8,861 nt of DNA from Chthoniobacterales bacterium. Lineage in GTDB: Bacteria; Verrucomicrobiota; Verrucomicrobiia; Chthoniobacterales; UBA10450. The position numbers were made by a program, and so were the translations under genes. The first letter of the stretch is position 1. Every line of letters begins with the position of its first letter. Shown piece after piece: positions 1 to 8,861 of this stretch. The DNA is taken from contig JACDBM010000238.1 of the NCBI GenBank assembly GCA_013694945.1, forward strand, positions 1 to 8,861, given 5' to 3'. The notes below the pieces were generated by a model. It did no database searches, was not told where the DNA came from, and saw nothing but the letters and a program-made list of their open reading frames with translations.

Positions 1-2741
<2,741 letters not shown>

Positions 2742-2760
2742 TTTCCAACGAAATGAATTA

Positions 2761-5700
2761 ATGAACGAACATTCCTGGCGTGAACTTGTGGGCGAAGAAC
2801 GCCCCGTAGGTTTCGATCAAGTGGCAATCGGCGTCGCCTCCTCCGACACGATGCGATCGTGGAGCAAAGGGGAAGTGAAAAATCCCGAAACGATCAATTA
2901 TCGGACGTTTAAGCCCGAAAAGGGCGGGCTCTTCTGCGAACGGATCTTCGGTCCGACCCGTGATTGGGAGTGCTCCTGCGGAAAGTACAAGCGCATCAAA
3001 CACAAGGGCGTGATCTGCGATCGTTGCGGGGTCGAAGTCACGCTGGCGCGAGTCCGTCGTGAACGCATGGGACACATTGAACTCGCCGTCCCCGTCTCAC
3101 ACATCTGGTTCTACAAATGCATGCCGTCGCGTCTCGGCCTTATGCTCGACATGAGCGCCCGGCAGCTCGAGCGCGTGATTTACTACGAGGATTACATCGT
3201 CACCGATCCGGGCAAAACGCCGCTGACTAAAACGCAGCTGCTCAACGAAGTCGAGTATCGCGAAGCCCAGGAACAATATGGCGACGATTTCACCGCCGGG
3301 ATGGGAGCGGAAGCGGTCAAGAAGCTCCTTTCGGAAATCGACCTCCACAAGCTCAACAAGGAGCTGGAAGAGGCGATGGGAAACACCAAAAGCAAGCAGA
3401 TCCGCAAGAAGCTCGCGAAGCGCTTAAAGCTTGTGCAGGGCTTCGCTTCTTCGCACGCCCGCCCGGATTGGATGGTCCTCGATGTTCTGCCGGTGATACC
3501 GCCGGACTTGCGTCCGCTCGTTCCGCTGGAAGGAGGTCGCTTCGCGACTTCCGATCTAAACGACCTCTATCGTCGCGTCATTAACCGGAACAACCGGCTC
3601 AAGAACCTGCTTCAGCTCAAGACTCCAGATGTCATCATTCGGAATGAGAAGCGCATGTTGCAAGAAGCAGTCGACGCGTTGTTCGACAACGGCCGCCATG
3701 GCCGGGCCGTCACTGGCGCTGGCAACCGCCCCCTGAAGTCGCTCAGCGACATGCTCAAGGGCAAGGGCGGCCGTTTCCGTCAGAACTTGTTAGGCAAACG
3801 CGTCGATTACTCGGGGCGTTCGGTCATCGTTATTGGGCCTGAACTGAAGCTGAATCAATGCGGGCTGCCGAAGAAGATGGCGCTTGTGCTTTTCGAACCC
3901 TTCATCATTCGCCGGCTCAAAGATCTCGGTTACGTGCACACGGTGCGGAGCGCGAAGAAGATGATTGAACGCCAGACGCCCGAGGTTTGGGACATTCTCG
4001 AAGAGGTGACCAAGGGGCACCCCGTGCTCCTGAACCGCGCGCCGACGCTCCACCGTCTTTCCATCCAGGCTTTCGAACCGCAGTTGATCGAAGGCGAAGC
4101 AATTCGTATTCACCCGCTCGTTTGCACTGCCTACAACGCGGACTTCGACGGTGATCAAATGGCGGTGCACGTCCCGCTTTCGGTGGAAGCGCAGATGGAG
4201 GCGCGCATGCTGATGCTGGCGCCGAACAACATTTTCTCTCCGTCAAGCGGCAAGCCCATCACGACACCTTCGCAGGATATTACGTTGGGTTGCTATTACC
4301 TGACGCAAAATCCGCGGCGGGCAGTTGGAACGGCGACGGAATCGCGCTTCCCGCTTTTCGCGAACGCGACTGAAGTGGAATACGCGATGGCTGACGGAAA
4401 GGTAAAGACGCACGATCGGATTCGCTTTAAGAACCCGGATCACGGCAAGGAAAGTGTCTATGGAACCTCGACCGAGCGTGTTTTCGAAACGACCGCTGGG
4501 CGCGTGATCTTTAACGAGATCTGGCCGAAAGGGCTTGGCTTCTTCAACAAGGCCGCAGGCAAAAAACAACTCAGCGACATCATCTGGCGGTGTTATCAAG
4601 TCGCGGGACAGCAGGGCACGGTTGAGACGCTTGATCGGCTCAAGGAACTTGGATTTGCCGAAGCGACGAAGGCAGGAATCTCGATCGGAATCAATGACAT
4701 GATCATTCCGAAGGAGAAGGAGACAGAGCTGCAGAATGCTTATCGGCAGATCAAGCTAGTCGAGCAGCAGTACCGCAAAGGCATCATTACCGATGGTGAG
4801 CGTTACAACAAAATCATCGACATCTGGACTCACGCCGGTGACGAGATCTCCAATGTGATGTTCCGCACCCTCGAGCATAATGAGGGACGCAAGGAGCTGA
4901 ACCCCGTCTTCCTGATGGTAGACTCCGGCGCCCGCGGTAACCGGCAGCAGGTCAAGCAGCTGGCCGGGATGCGCGGATTGATGGCAAAGCCTTCAGGCGA
5001 AATCATTGAGCGACCGATCACCTCAAACTTCCGCGAGGGCTTGAGTGTGCTCGAGTATTTCATCTCCACGCACGGTGCGCGTAAAGGTTTGGCCGATACC
5101 GCCCTGAAGACGGCGGACTCTGGCTATCTGACCCGCAAACTCGTGGACGCGTCGCAGGACGTGATCATCAACGAAATGGACTGCGGAACCGTTAACGGCA
5201 TCACCGTGAAGTCGATCTACGAAGGCGATGAAGAAGTGGTTGATCTTGCGACTCGGATCATCGGCCGCGTCAGTTGCGAAAGCGTGGTTGATCCTGTCAC
5301 GAAGAAGAAGGTCGTGAAAGCGAATCAGCTTATCGACGAGCAGATTGCCGCCGCGATTGAGAAGGTGGGCGTCGAGAGCTTGAAAATCCGCTCCGTGCTC
5401 ACCTGCGAATGCGGGCGCGGAGTTTGCGCGCACTGCTATGGGCGGAACTTGGCCACCGGCCAATTCGTGAAACTCGGAGAAGCGGTCGGCATTATCGCGG
5501 CGCAGTCGATTGGCGAACCTGGCACGCAGCTGACAATGCGGACATTCCACATTGGCGGAACGGCGAGCCAGACGTTCAAGCAGCCAATCATCAAAGCTAA
5601 GAATGACGGAACGCTCCAATTCAACGATCTGCGCACGGTGCAGGCGTTGGATGGCAGCTGGATCGTTCTGAACAAGAACGGATCCATCGGGGTCCACAAT

Positions 5701-6882
5701 TCCGAGGGCCGCGAGCTCGAGCGCTACAACGTCGTTATTGGATCGGTCATCGCGAAAGCGAATGGCTCTGCCGTAAAGAAGGGGGAAACGTTCGTGCAGT
5801 GGGACCCGTACAATGTTCCAATTCTCACCGACAAGACCGGCAAAATCGAATTCCGCGACATGATCACGGGCGTCACAATCAAGCGCGACGTGGACGAGGC
5901 AACCGGTCTCATGGGCACAGTCATCATCGAACACAAAGAGGATCTACATCCTCAGATCGTGGTCGTCGGTGAAAAGAAGGAAGTGCTGGCGAGCTATTCG
6001 ATCCCGGCTGGCGCCCACGTCATTGTCGACGAAGGTCAGAAAATCCAAGCTGGCGCGCTGCTGGCGAAGACTCCTCGTAAGATCGCCAAAACAAAAGACA
6101 TCACCGGAGGTCTGCCGCGGGTGGCTGAGTTGTTCGAGGCACGCCGCCCGAAAGATGCAGCCGAGATCGCGAAAATTGACGGTGTCGTCGAGATGGGTGG
6201 GACAGTGCGGGGTAAGCGCAAACTGATCCTGAAAGACGTCGAGACCGGCGCGGAAGAAGAGCACCTAATTCCGCTCACGAAACATATCATCGCGTTCAAG
6301 GGCGACTTCATGAAAAAGGGGCAGCAGCTCACGGAAGGGCCGGTTGTGCCGCACGAGATCCTCGAAGTTTGCGGGCCGCAGGACCTACAGGAGCACCTCG
6401 TGAACGAAGTGCAGGAAGTTTACCGTCTCCAAGGCGTGGAGATTAATGACAAGCACATCGAGATCATCGTGCGCCAGATGTTGCGGAAGGTGAAGATTAC
6501 CGATCCGGGCGATACCTCGTTGCTATGGGGTGACCAGGTGGACCGGCTCGATTTCGAGAAGGAAAACGAGACAGTGGTCGAACAAGGTGGCAAGCCAGCG
6601 GAGGCCACGCCGGTGCTACTCGGCATCACAAAGGCTTCGCTCGAAACCGACAGCTTCATCTCCGCCGCGTCTTTCCAGGATACGACGCGGGTGCTTACAG
6701 AAGCGGCAACGCTTGGCAAGGTGGATCGCCTGCGCGGCTTCAAGGAGAATGTGATTATGGGGCATCTTATCCCCGCCGGCACCGGGTTCCCTGCCGTTCG
6801 CGAGATCAAGCTCGTGGAGCTCGGCGAGCAGGTTGGGACGTCCTTGATGGACGAGCCGGACGTGCAACCCGCTCTAGGTTAA
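2761..6882 (+). CDS. rpoC: RNA polymerase beta-prime subunit, complete
   Basis: Catalytic beta-prime subunit, 1373 residues (E. coli 1407). In order: the N-terminal zinc site with Cys71, Cys73, Cys86 and Cys89; the clamp coiled coil that binds sigma region 2 at about 260-315 (RFATSDLNDLYRRV); the catalytic loop NADFDGDQ with Asp461, Asp463 and Asp465 holding Mg2+; the bridge helix near 770-805; the second zinc site with Cys808, Cys882, Cys889 and Cys892; the trigger-loop start at about 907-933 (IGEPGTQLTMRTFHIGG); an SI3-like insert at about 936-1115; and the C-terminal KDITGGLPRVAELFEARRP block. The ATG at 2761 gives the expected N terminus (MRSWSKGEVKNPETINYRTF at 31-50). It has no recognisable Shine-Dalgarno sequence, so translational coupling to rpoB is likely. 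One extra Cys (884) lies inside the second zinc loop. No frameshift or truncation. Confidence 0.99.
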   Translation: MNEHSWRELVGEERPVGFDQVAIGVASSDTMRSWSKGEVKNPETINYRTFKPEKGGLFCERIFGPTRDWECSCGKYKRIKHKGVICDRCGVEVTLARVRRERMGHIELAVPVSHIWFYKCMPSRLGLMLDMSARQLERVIYYEDYIVTDPGKTPLTKTQLLNEVEYREAQEQYGDDFTAGMGAEAVKKLLSEIDLHKLNKELEEAMGNTKSKQIRKKLAKRLKLVQGFASSHARPDWMVLDVLPVIPPDLRPLVPLEGGRFATSDLNDLYRRVINRNNRLKNLLQLKTPDVIIRNEKRMLQEAVDALFDNGRHGRAVTGAGNRPLKSLSDMLKGKGGRFRQNLLGKRVDYSGRSVIVIGPELKLNQCGLPKKMALVLFEPFIIRRLKDLGYVHTVRSAKKMIERQTPEVWDILEEVTKGHPVLLNRAPTLHRLSIQAFEPQLIEGEAIRIHPLVCTAYNADFDGDQMAVHVPLSVEAQMEARMLMLAPNNIFSPSSGKPITTPSQDITLGCYYLTQNPRRAVGTATESRFPLFANATEVEYAMADGKVKTHDRIRFKNPDHGKESVYGTSTERVFETTAGRVIFNEIWPKGLGFFNKAAGKKQLSDIIWRCYQVAGQQGTVETLDRLKELGFAEATKAGISIGINDMIIPKEKETELQNAYRQIKLVEQQYRKGIITDGERYNKIIDIWTHAGDEISNVMFRTLEHNEGRKELNPVFLMVDSGARGNRQQVKQLAGMRGLMAKPSGEIIERPITSNFREGLSVLEYFISTHGARKGLADTALKTADSGYLTRKLVDASQDVIINEMDCGTVNGITVKSIYEGDEEVVDLATRIIGRVSCESVVDPVTKKKVVKANQLIDEQIAAAIEKVGVESLKIRSVLTCECGRGVCAHCYGRNLATGQFVKLGEAVGIIAAQSIGEPGTQLTMRTFHIGGTASQTFKQPIIKAKNDGTLQFNDLRTVQALDGSWIVLNKNGSIGVHNSEGRELERYNVVIGSVIAKANGSAVKKGETFVQWDPYNVPILTDKTGKIEFRDMITGVTIKRDVDEATGLMGTVIIEHKEDLHPQIVVVGEKKEVLASYSIPAGAHVIVDEGQKIQAGALLAKTPRKIAKTKDITGGLPRVAELFEARRPKDAAEIAKIDGVVEMGGTVRGKRKLILKDVETGAEEEHLIPLTKHIIAFKGDFMKKGQQLTEGPVVPHEILEVCGPQDLQEHLVNEVQEVYRLQGVEINDKHIEIIVRQMLRKVKITDPGDTSLLWGDQVDRLDFEKENETVVEQGGKPAEATPVLLGITKASLETDSFISAASFQDTTRVLTEAATLGKVDRLRGFKENVIMGHLIPAGTGFPAVREIKLVELGEQVGTSLMDEPDVQPALG

Positions 6883-6892
6883 TCGAATACCG

Positions 6893-6943
6893 TGCGAATG
6901 TGGAATGGCGAGTCGGCGAAAGCTGATTCGTCATTCGCATTTT
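6893..6943 (+). terminator. GAAA-capped hairpin plus T4 after rpoC (candidate intrinsic terminator or attenuator)
   Basis: Bases 6903-6917 pair without interruption with 6922-6936 (15 bp, three G-T wobbles) around a GAAA loop at 6918-6921. TTTT follows at 6940-6943, three bases after the stem. A second GAATG copy at 6896-6900, inside TGCGAATG (6893-6900), can instead pair with CATTCGCA (6932-6939), leaving the 10-bp GAAA hairpin 6908-6917/6922-6931 stacked on an 8-bp outer stem. The stem is strong but the T tract is short, so partial termination between rpoC and the adenosyltransferase gene is more plausible than a complete stop. On the minus strand no T tract follows it, which supports a + strand role. 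Confidence 0.6.
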
Positions 6944-6948
6944 AGGGG
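6944..6948 (+). promoter_or_regulatory. Weak ribosome binding site AGGGG of the adenosyltransferase gene
   Basis: AGGGG ends 11 nt before the ATG at 6960, which is slightly long for a Shine-Dalgarno spacing. It is the only purine-rich candidate before this start and comes directly after the T tract of the post-rpoC hairpin, outside its paired arms. Confidence 0.4.
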
Positions 6949-6959
6949 TAAATCCATCC

Positions 6960-7517
6960 ATGTCGATTGCGACGAAGACGGGAGACGCAGGCGAGACTTC
7001 GCTCATGTACGGGCGGCGGGTGTCGAAGAGCGATGCCCGCGTTGATACTTACGGTTGCGTCGACGAGCTGAACGCGGCGCTCGGCGTCGCCCGCGTCACA
7101 GCCGACGTTGGTTTCATCACCGAGCAGCTCCTCTTGAGTCAGGAAGAGCTGATCCTTCTGATGGGCGAACTCGCAACCGCGCCCCAAGACCTTGAGCGTT
7201 ACGTAAACGACGGTTATAGGTTGACAACGTCCGCTATGGTCGATCGCCTGACAGCGGTGATCGATGAACTGGAGAAGGACAAACTCCTGCATTACAAAGG
7301 CTGGGCGATCCCGGGAAGCACGGCGGTTTCGGCAACGCTTGATGTTGCACGGACCACTTGTCGCCGCGCCGAGCGCCGGGTCGCCCTTCTGGCAGAGCAG
7401 GAGGGCGATCTGAATAAAGACATCCTCCGGTATCTGAACCGCCTTTCCGACCTATGCTGGCTGCTCGCGCGCTACGCGGAACACGCACAGAACAGAGGCG
7501 AAACGAAGCGTGTTTAA
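6960..7517 (+). CDS. Cob(I)alamin adenosyltransferase, PduO/MMAB (human-type ATR) family
   Basis: This cytoplasmic enzyme moves the 5'-deoxyadenosyl group of ATP to cob(I)alamin, making adenosylcobalamin for enzymes such as methylmalonyl-CoA mutase. It has 185 residues, typical for the family. Visible motifs are the N-terminal ATP-binding TKTGDAGETSL (5-15), RVSKSDARVDTYGCVDELNA (20-39) with Asp35, WAIPGS (115-120), RTTCRRAERR (131-140) and NRLSD (160-164) followed by ARY (170-172). Aligned by eye, Arg131, Arg135, Arg136 and Glu138 match human MMAB Arg186, Arg190, Arg191 and Glu193, which are sites of disease mutations. Trp115 stands where human Phe170 and Lactobacillus reuteri PduO Phe112 sit, and PGG is PGS here. 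The ATG at 6960 gives the normal N terminus. No other cobalamin gene is nearby; it lies alone between rpoC and rpsB. The family is certain; the physiological client enzyme cannot be told from this window. Confidence 0.95.
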   Translation: MSIATKTGDAGETSLMYGRRVSKSDARVDTYGCVDELNAALGVARVTADVGFITEQLLLSQEELILLMGELATAPQDLERYVNDGYRLTTSAMVDRLTAVIDELEKDKLLHYKGWAIPGSTAVSATLDVARTTCRRAERRVALLAEQEGDLNKDILRYLNRLSDLCWLLARYAEHAQNRGETKRV

Positions 7518-7535
7518 GTCATTTTAGAACCTTGA

Positions 7536-7585
7536 GCGACCAGGGATGTCTGTCGAAGGACGGAATAGTCGTCTCTGCTGGTCGC
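7536..7585 (+). promoter_or_regulatory. Long imperfect hairpin between the adenosyltransferase gene and rpsB (candidate RNA element)
   Basis: GCGACCAG (7536-7543) is the exact reverse complement of CTGGTCGC (7578-7585). Inside, GGATG (7544-7548) can pair with CGTCT (7570-7574) using two G-T wobbles, leaving a 3-nt bulge. CTGTC (7550-7554) can pair with GACGG (7559-7563) around a GAAG loop. Together they give about 18 bp in one 50-nt arm. No T tract follows, so it does not look like an intrinsic terminator. It could belong to an rpsB 5' leader or be an RNA-processing or 3'-end-stabilising hairpin of the upstream gene. Function is inferred. Confidence 0.45.
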
Positions 7586-7692
7586 ATGCGGCGTTGGCAT
7601 CGGGTCTGGCACCGGCTCAGTGGGAGGTCGTTTAAGCGTGCCACCAGAATTTCCGTTTGCCTTAGTAACACGGGTGCGGCATCTTCCACGTC

Positions 7693-7723
7693 CGCTCCGC
7701 TTGCGCGGAGCGCTTCCGTTTTT
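7693..7723 (+). promoter_or_regulatory. GC-rich hairpin and T5 directly before the rpsB start
   Basis: CGCTCCGC (7693-7700) pairs perfectly with GCGGAGCG (7705-7712) around a TTGC loop, and TTTTT follows at 7719-7723 after six other bases. The start codon is at 7726. The 3' arm contains GGAG (7707-7710), the only Shine-Dalgarno-like sequence before rpsB, but it is 15 nt from the ATG. The element resembles a weak intrinsic terminator, or a structure controlling initiation on rpsB. Because the T run is offset from the stem, strong termination is doubtful. Confidence 0.45.
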
Positions 7724-7725
7724 CT

Positions 7726-8457
7726 ATGGCAACAATGACTGAATTAGTTCCCGAATTGCTTGAAGCTGGCGTCCACTTTGGTCACCAGACCAAGCGCTGG
7801 AATCCGAAGATGAAGCCTTATATCTTCGAGCAGCGCAATCAGATCTACATCATCAATCTGGATGAGACAGTGAAGCAATTGCAGCGCGCGACTGACTTCC
7901 TTCAAGAGGTGACTCGGCGCGGCGGCAAAATCCTCTTTGTCGGGTGTAAAAAGCAGGCGCAGGAAGCTATCAAGGAAGCGGCCGTGGCTTGCGGACAATT
8001 TTATGTGAACCAGCGCTGGCTCGGAGGGACGCTGACGAATCTCGCCACAATCCGAAAGAGCATCGGTCGCTTAAAGTTCATTGAAGACATCGAGAGCTCG
8101 CCCGACTTCAAGAAAATGGGCAAGCAGGAGCTGGCTGCGCTAAGCCGCGAAGCAACGAAACTAAAGCGAAATCTCGACGGCATCCTTGAGATGGGAAAGC
8201 TGCCGGACGCCATGGTGGTGATCGATACTACACGCGAGCAGAATGCGGTCCTGGAAGCGAAGCGTCTCGGGATTCCCACGGTGGCAATCGTTGATACGAA
8301 CGCTGATCCGGAACTGATTGATTATCCGATCGCGGGCAATGACGACGCCATCCGCGCGATCCGCGTCGTGTTACAGAAGTTGGTGGATGCCATTGTTTCT
8401 GCCAGCGGCGAAGCTCGTGTGCGGGAGCAGGTCGAGATGGCAGGCGTGTCGGCGTAA
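7726..8457 (+). CDS. rpsB: 30S ribosomal protein S2
   Basis: Small-subunit protein that binds at the back of the 30S head-body junction, joins late in assembly and is needed for S1 binding. It has 243 residues (E. coli 241) and all family blocks: LLEAGVHFGHQTKRWNPKMK (11-30), YIINLDETV, FVGCKKQAQEA, RWLGGTLTNLATI, a charged helical hairpin at about 100-155, then LPDAMVVIDTTREQNAV and the C-terminal IPTVAIVDTNADPELIDYPI. The start at 7726 gives an N terminus beginning MAT, as in E. coli S2; the in-frame ATG at 7735 would also keep the whole conserved domain, and there is no Shine-Dalgarno sequence to decide between them. It is followed by tsf after 81 nt, the usual pairing. The upstream hairpins suggest leader control, which is inferred. 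Confidence 0.98.
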   Translation: MATMTELVPELLEAGVHFGHQTKRWNPKMKPYIFEQRNQIYIINLDETVKQLQRATDFLQEVTRRGGKILFVGCKKQAQEAIKEAAVACGQFYVNQRWLGGTLTNLATIRKSIGRLKFIEDIESSPDFKKMGKQELAALSREATKLKRNLDGILEMGKLPDAMVVIDTTREQNAVLEAKRLGIPTVAIVDTNADPELIDYPIAGNDDAIRAIRVVLQKLVDAIVSASGEARVREQVEMAGVSA

Positions 8458-8465
8458 GCGAACCG

Positions 8466-8495
8466 GCAGATGGTCGACTGGAAGCGTCTGCTTCC
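8466..8495 (+). promoter_or_regulatory. Two mutually exclusive short hairpins between rpsB and tsf
   Basis: GGAAGC (8480-8485) pairs perfectly with GCTTCC (8490-8495) around GTCT. Alternatively GCAGA (8466-8470) pairs with TCTGC (8487-8491), which uses the loop and 3' arm of the first. No T tract follows either stem, so this is not an evident terminator and read-through into tsf is expected. The stems are short and could be chance. Confidence 0.25.
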
Positions 8496-8538
8496 TCCCG
8501 CTCCTGAGCATGCACGATCCAAATATTTGAGTTTTCTC

Positions 8539-8861
8539 ATGGAAATCCATCCTCAACTTGTAAAGCAGCTACGCGAAAAGACGAACGCGGGCATGATGGA
8601 TTGCAAGCGCGCCCTGGCCGAATCAGGTGGCGATTTGGAGAAAGCGGAAGCGGCGCTTCGCACCAAGGGAATCGCCAGCGCGGGGAAGAAATCCTCGCGC
8701 GCGGCCAAGGAAGGGATTGTTGCGTCCTACATCCACTTGCAAGGCAAGGTAGGCGTGCTGGTGGAAGTGAACTGCGAAACCGATTTTGTCGCCAAGAACG
8801 AAATCTTTCGCGAGTTTGTGAAGGACATTACGCTGCACATCGCGGCAGCTCATCCGCTCTA
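8539..8861 (+). CDS. tsf: Elongation factor Ts, 3'-truncated by the window edge
   Basis: EF-Ts is the nucleotide-exchange factor that releases GDP from EF-Tu. The first 107 codons are present and the frame is open to the window end. Residues 1-50 form the N-terminal UBA-like domain that docks on the EF-Tu G domain (LVKQLREKTNAGMMDCKRAL at 7-26). Residues 81-87 are the diagnostic TDFVAKN; Asp82 and Phe83 match E. coli Asp80 and Phe81, which push on the EF-Tu Mg2+ site. The ATG at 8539 gives the standard N terminus. Only a weak GAG (8529-8531 region) precedes it, with a pyrimidine-rich run directly before the ATG. Its place just after rpsB is the usual arrangement. Confidence 0.98.
   Translation, partial: MEIHPQLVKQLREKTNAGMMDCKRALAESGGDLEKAEAALRTKGIASAGKKSSRAAKEGIVASYIHLQGKVGVLVEVNCETDFVAKNEIFREFVKDITLHIAAAHPL

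Larger units (their letters stand above)
7518..7725 (+). other. 208-nt gap before rpsB, candidate rpsB-tsf leader
   Basis: No convincing gene lies here. Besides the hairpins at 7536-7585 and 7693-7712, the middle contains GGCAC (7608-7612), which could pair with GTGCC (7638-7642), while the overlapping GCACC (7609-7613) could instead pair with GGTGC (7673-7677). CGCATGCG (7583-7590) is a palindrome. I found no convincing sigma-70 promoter: TTGGCA at 7594 and TTGCCT at 7657 are fair -35 boxes, but neither has a good -10 box at 16-18 nt. In E. coli the rpsB-tsf operon has a structured leader through which S2 represses it; an analogous role here is only inferred from position. Confidence 0.4.

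Noticed and set aside
5023..5934. 303-codon open frame on the minus strand opposite rpoC
   Set aside because: It is antisense to highly conserved rpoC sequence (bridge helix, zinc site, trigger loop) and looks like a GC-rich shadow frame with no recognisable domain.
7221..7240. TTGACA followed by TATGGT, promoter-like, inside the adenosyltransferase gene
   Set aside because: The spacing is 8 nt, not 16-18, and no good -10 box is found at the correct distance.
7594..7685. Possible rpsB promoter with TTGGCA or TTGCCT as -35
   Set aside because: The matching -10 positions (TCAGTG and CATCTT) are poor, so I do not annotate a promoter.
7454..7738. 94-codon open frame overlapping the end of the adenosyltransferase gene and the rpsB start
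   Set aside because: Most of it runs through the structured gap in a different frame; composition is not protein-like and it has no recognisable motif.

Overview
The window is a housekeeping stretch, all on the + strand, of a Gram-negative-type bacterium (GC-rich, roughly 57% by eye). In order it holds the 3' two thirds of rpoB, a complete rpoC, a small complete gene for a PduO/MMAB-type cob(I)alamin adenosyltransferase, a complete rpsB, and the first 107 codons of tsf. Both RNA polymerase subunits carry the lineage-specific insertions of Gram-negative groups: a beta SI2-like insert of about 125-130 residues and a beta-prime SI3-like insert of about 170-180 residues in the trigger loop. From the flavour of the RpoB and RpoC sequences my best guess is the Planctomycetes-Verrucomicrobia-Chlamydiae group, most likely a soil Verrucomicrobiota (Spartobacteria/Chthoniobacter-like). 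That is recognition from memory, not a search result.

Layout: rpoB (1-2741, 5' end outside the window), 19-nt gap, rpoC (2761-6882), 77-nt gap filled by a strong GAAA-capped hairpin with a short T tract (candidate terminator or attenuator), adenosyltransferase (6960-7517), 208-nt gap with two clear hairpins (candidate rpsB leader), rpsB (7726-8457), 81-nt gap with two mutually exclusive short hairpins, tsf (8539 to the window end). No mobile elements, CRISPR arrays, tRNA or rRNA genes are visible. Apart from the short gaps the window is fully coding.

Function: rpoB and rpoC make the two catalytic subunits of RNA polymerase. rpsB and tsf make ribosomal protein S2 and elongation factor Ts, a pair that is usually co-transcribed and in Escherichia coli is regulated by S2. 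The odd gene is the adenosyltransferase, which makes adenosylcobalamin; no other cobalamin gene is near it. It sits where many bacteria have rpsL-rpsG-fusA after rpoC.

I do not see a new multi-gene system. The points most worth a second look are the position of the adenosyltransferase, its Trp where the studied enzymes have the key Phe, the structured RNA candidates in the gaps on either side of it, and the weak or missing Shine-Dalgarno sequences in front of most genes.
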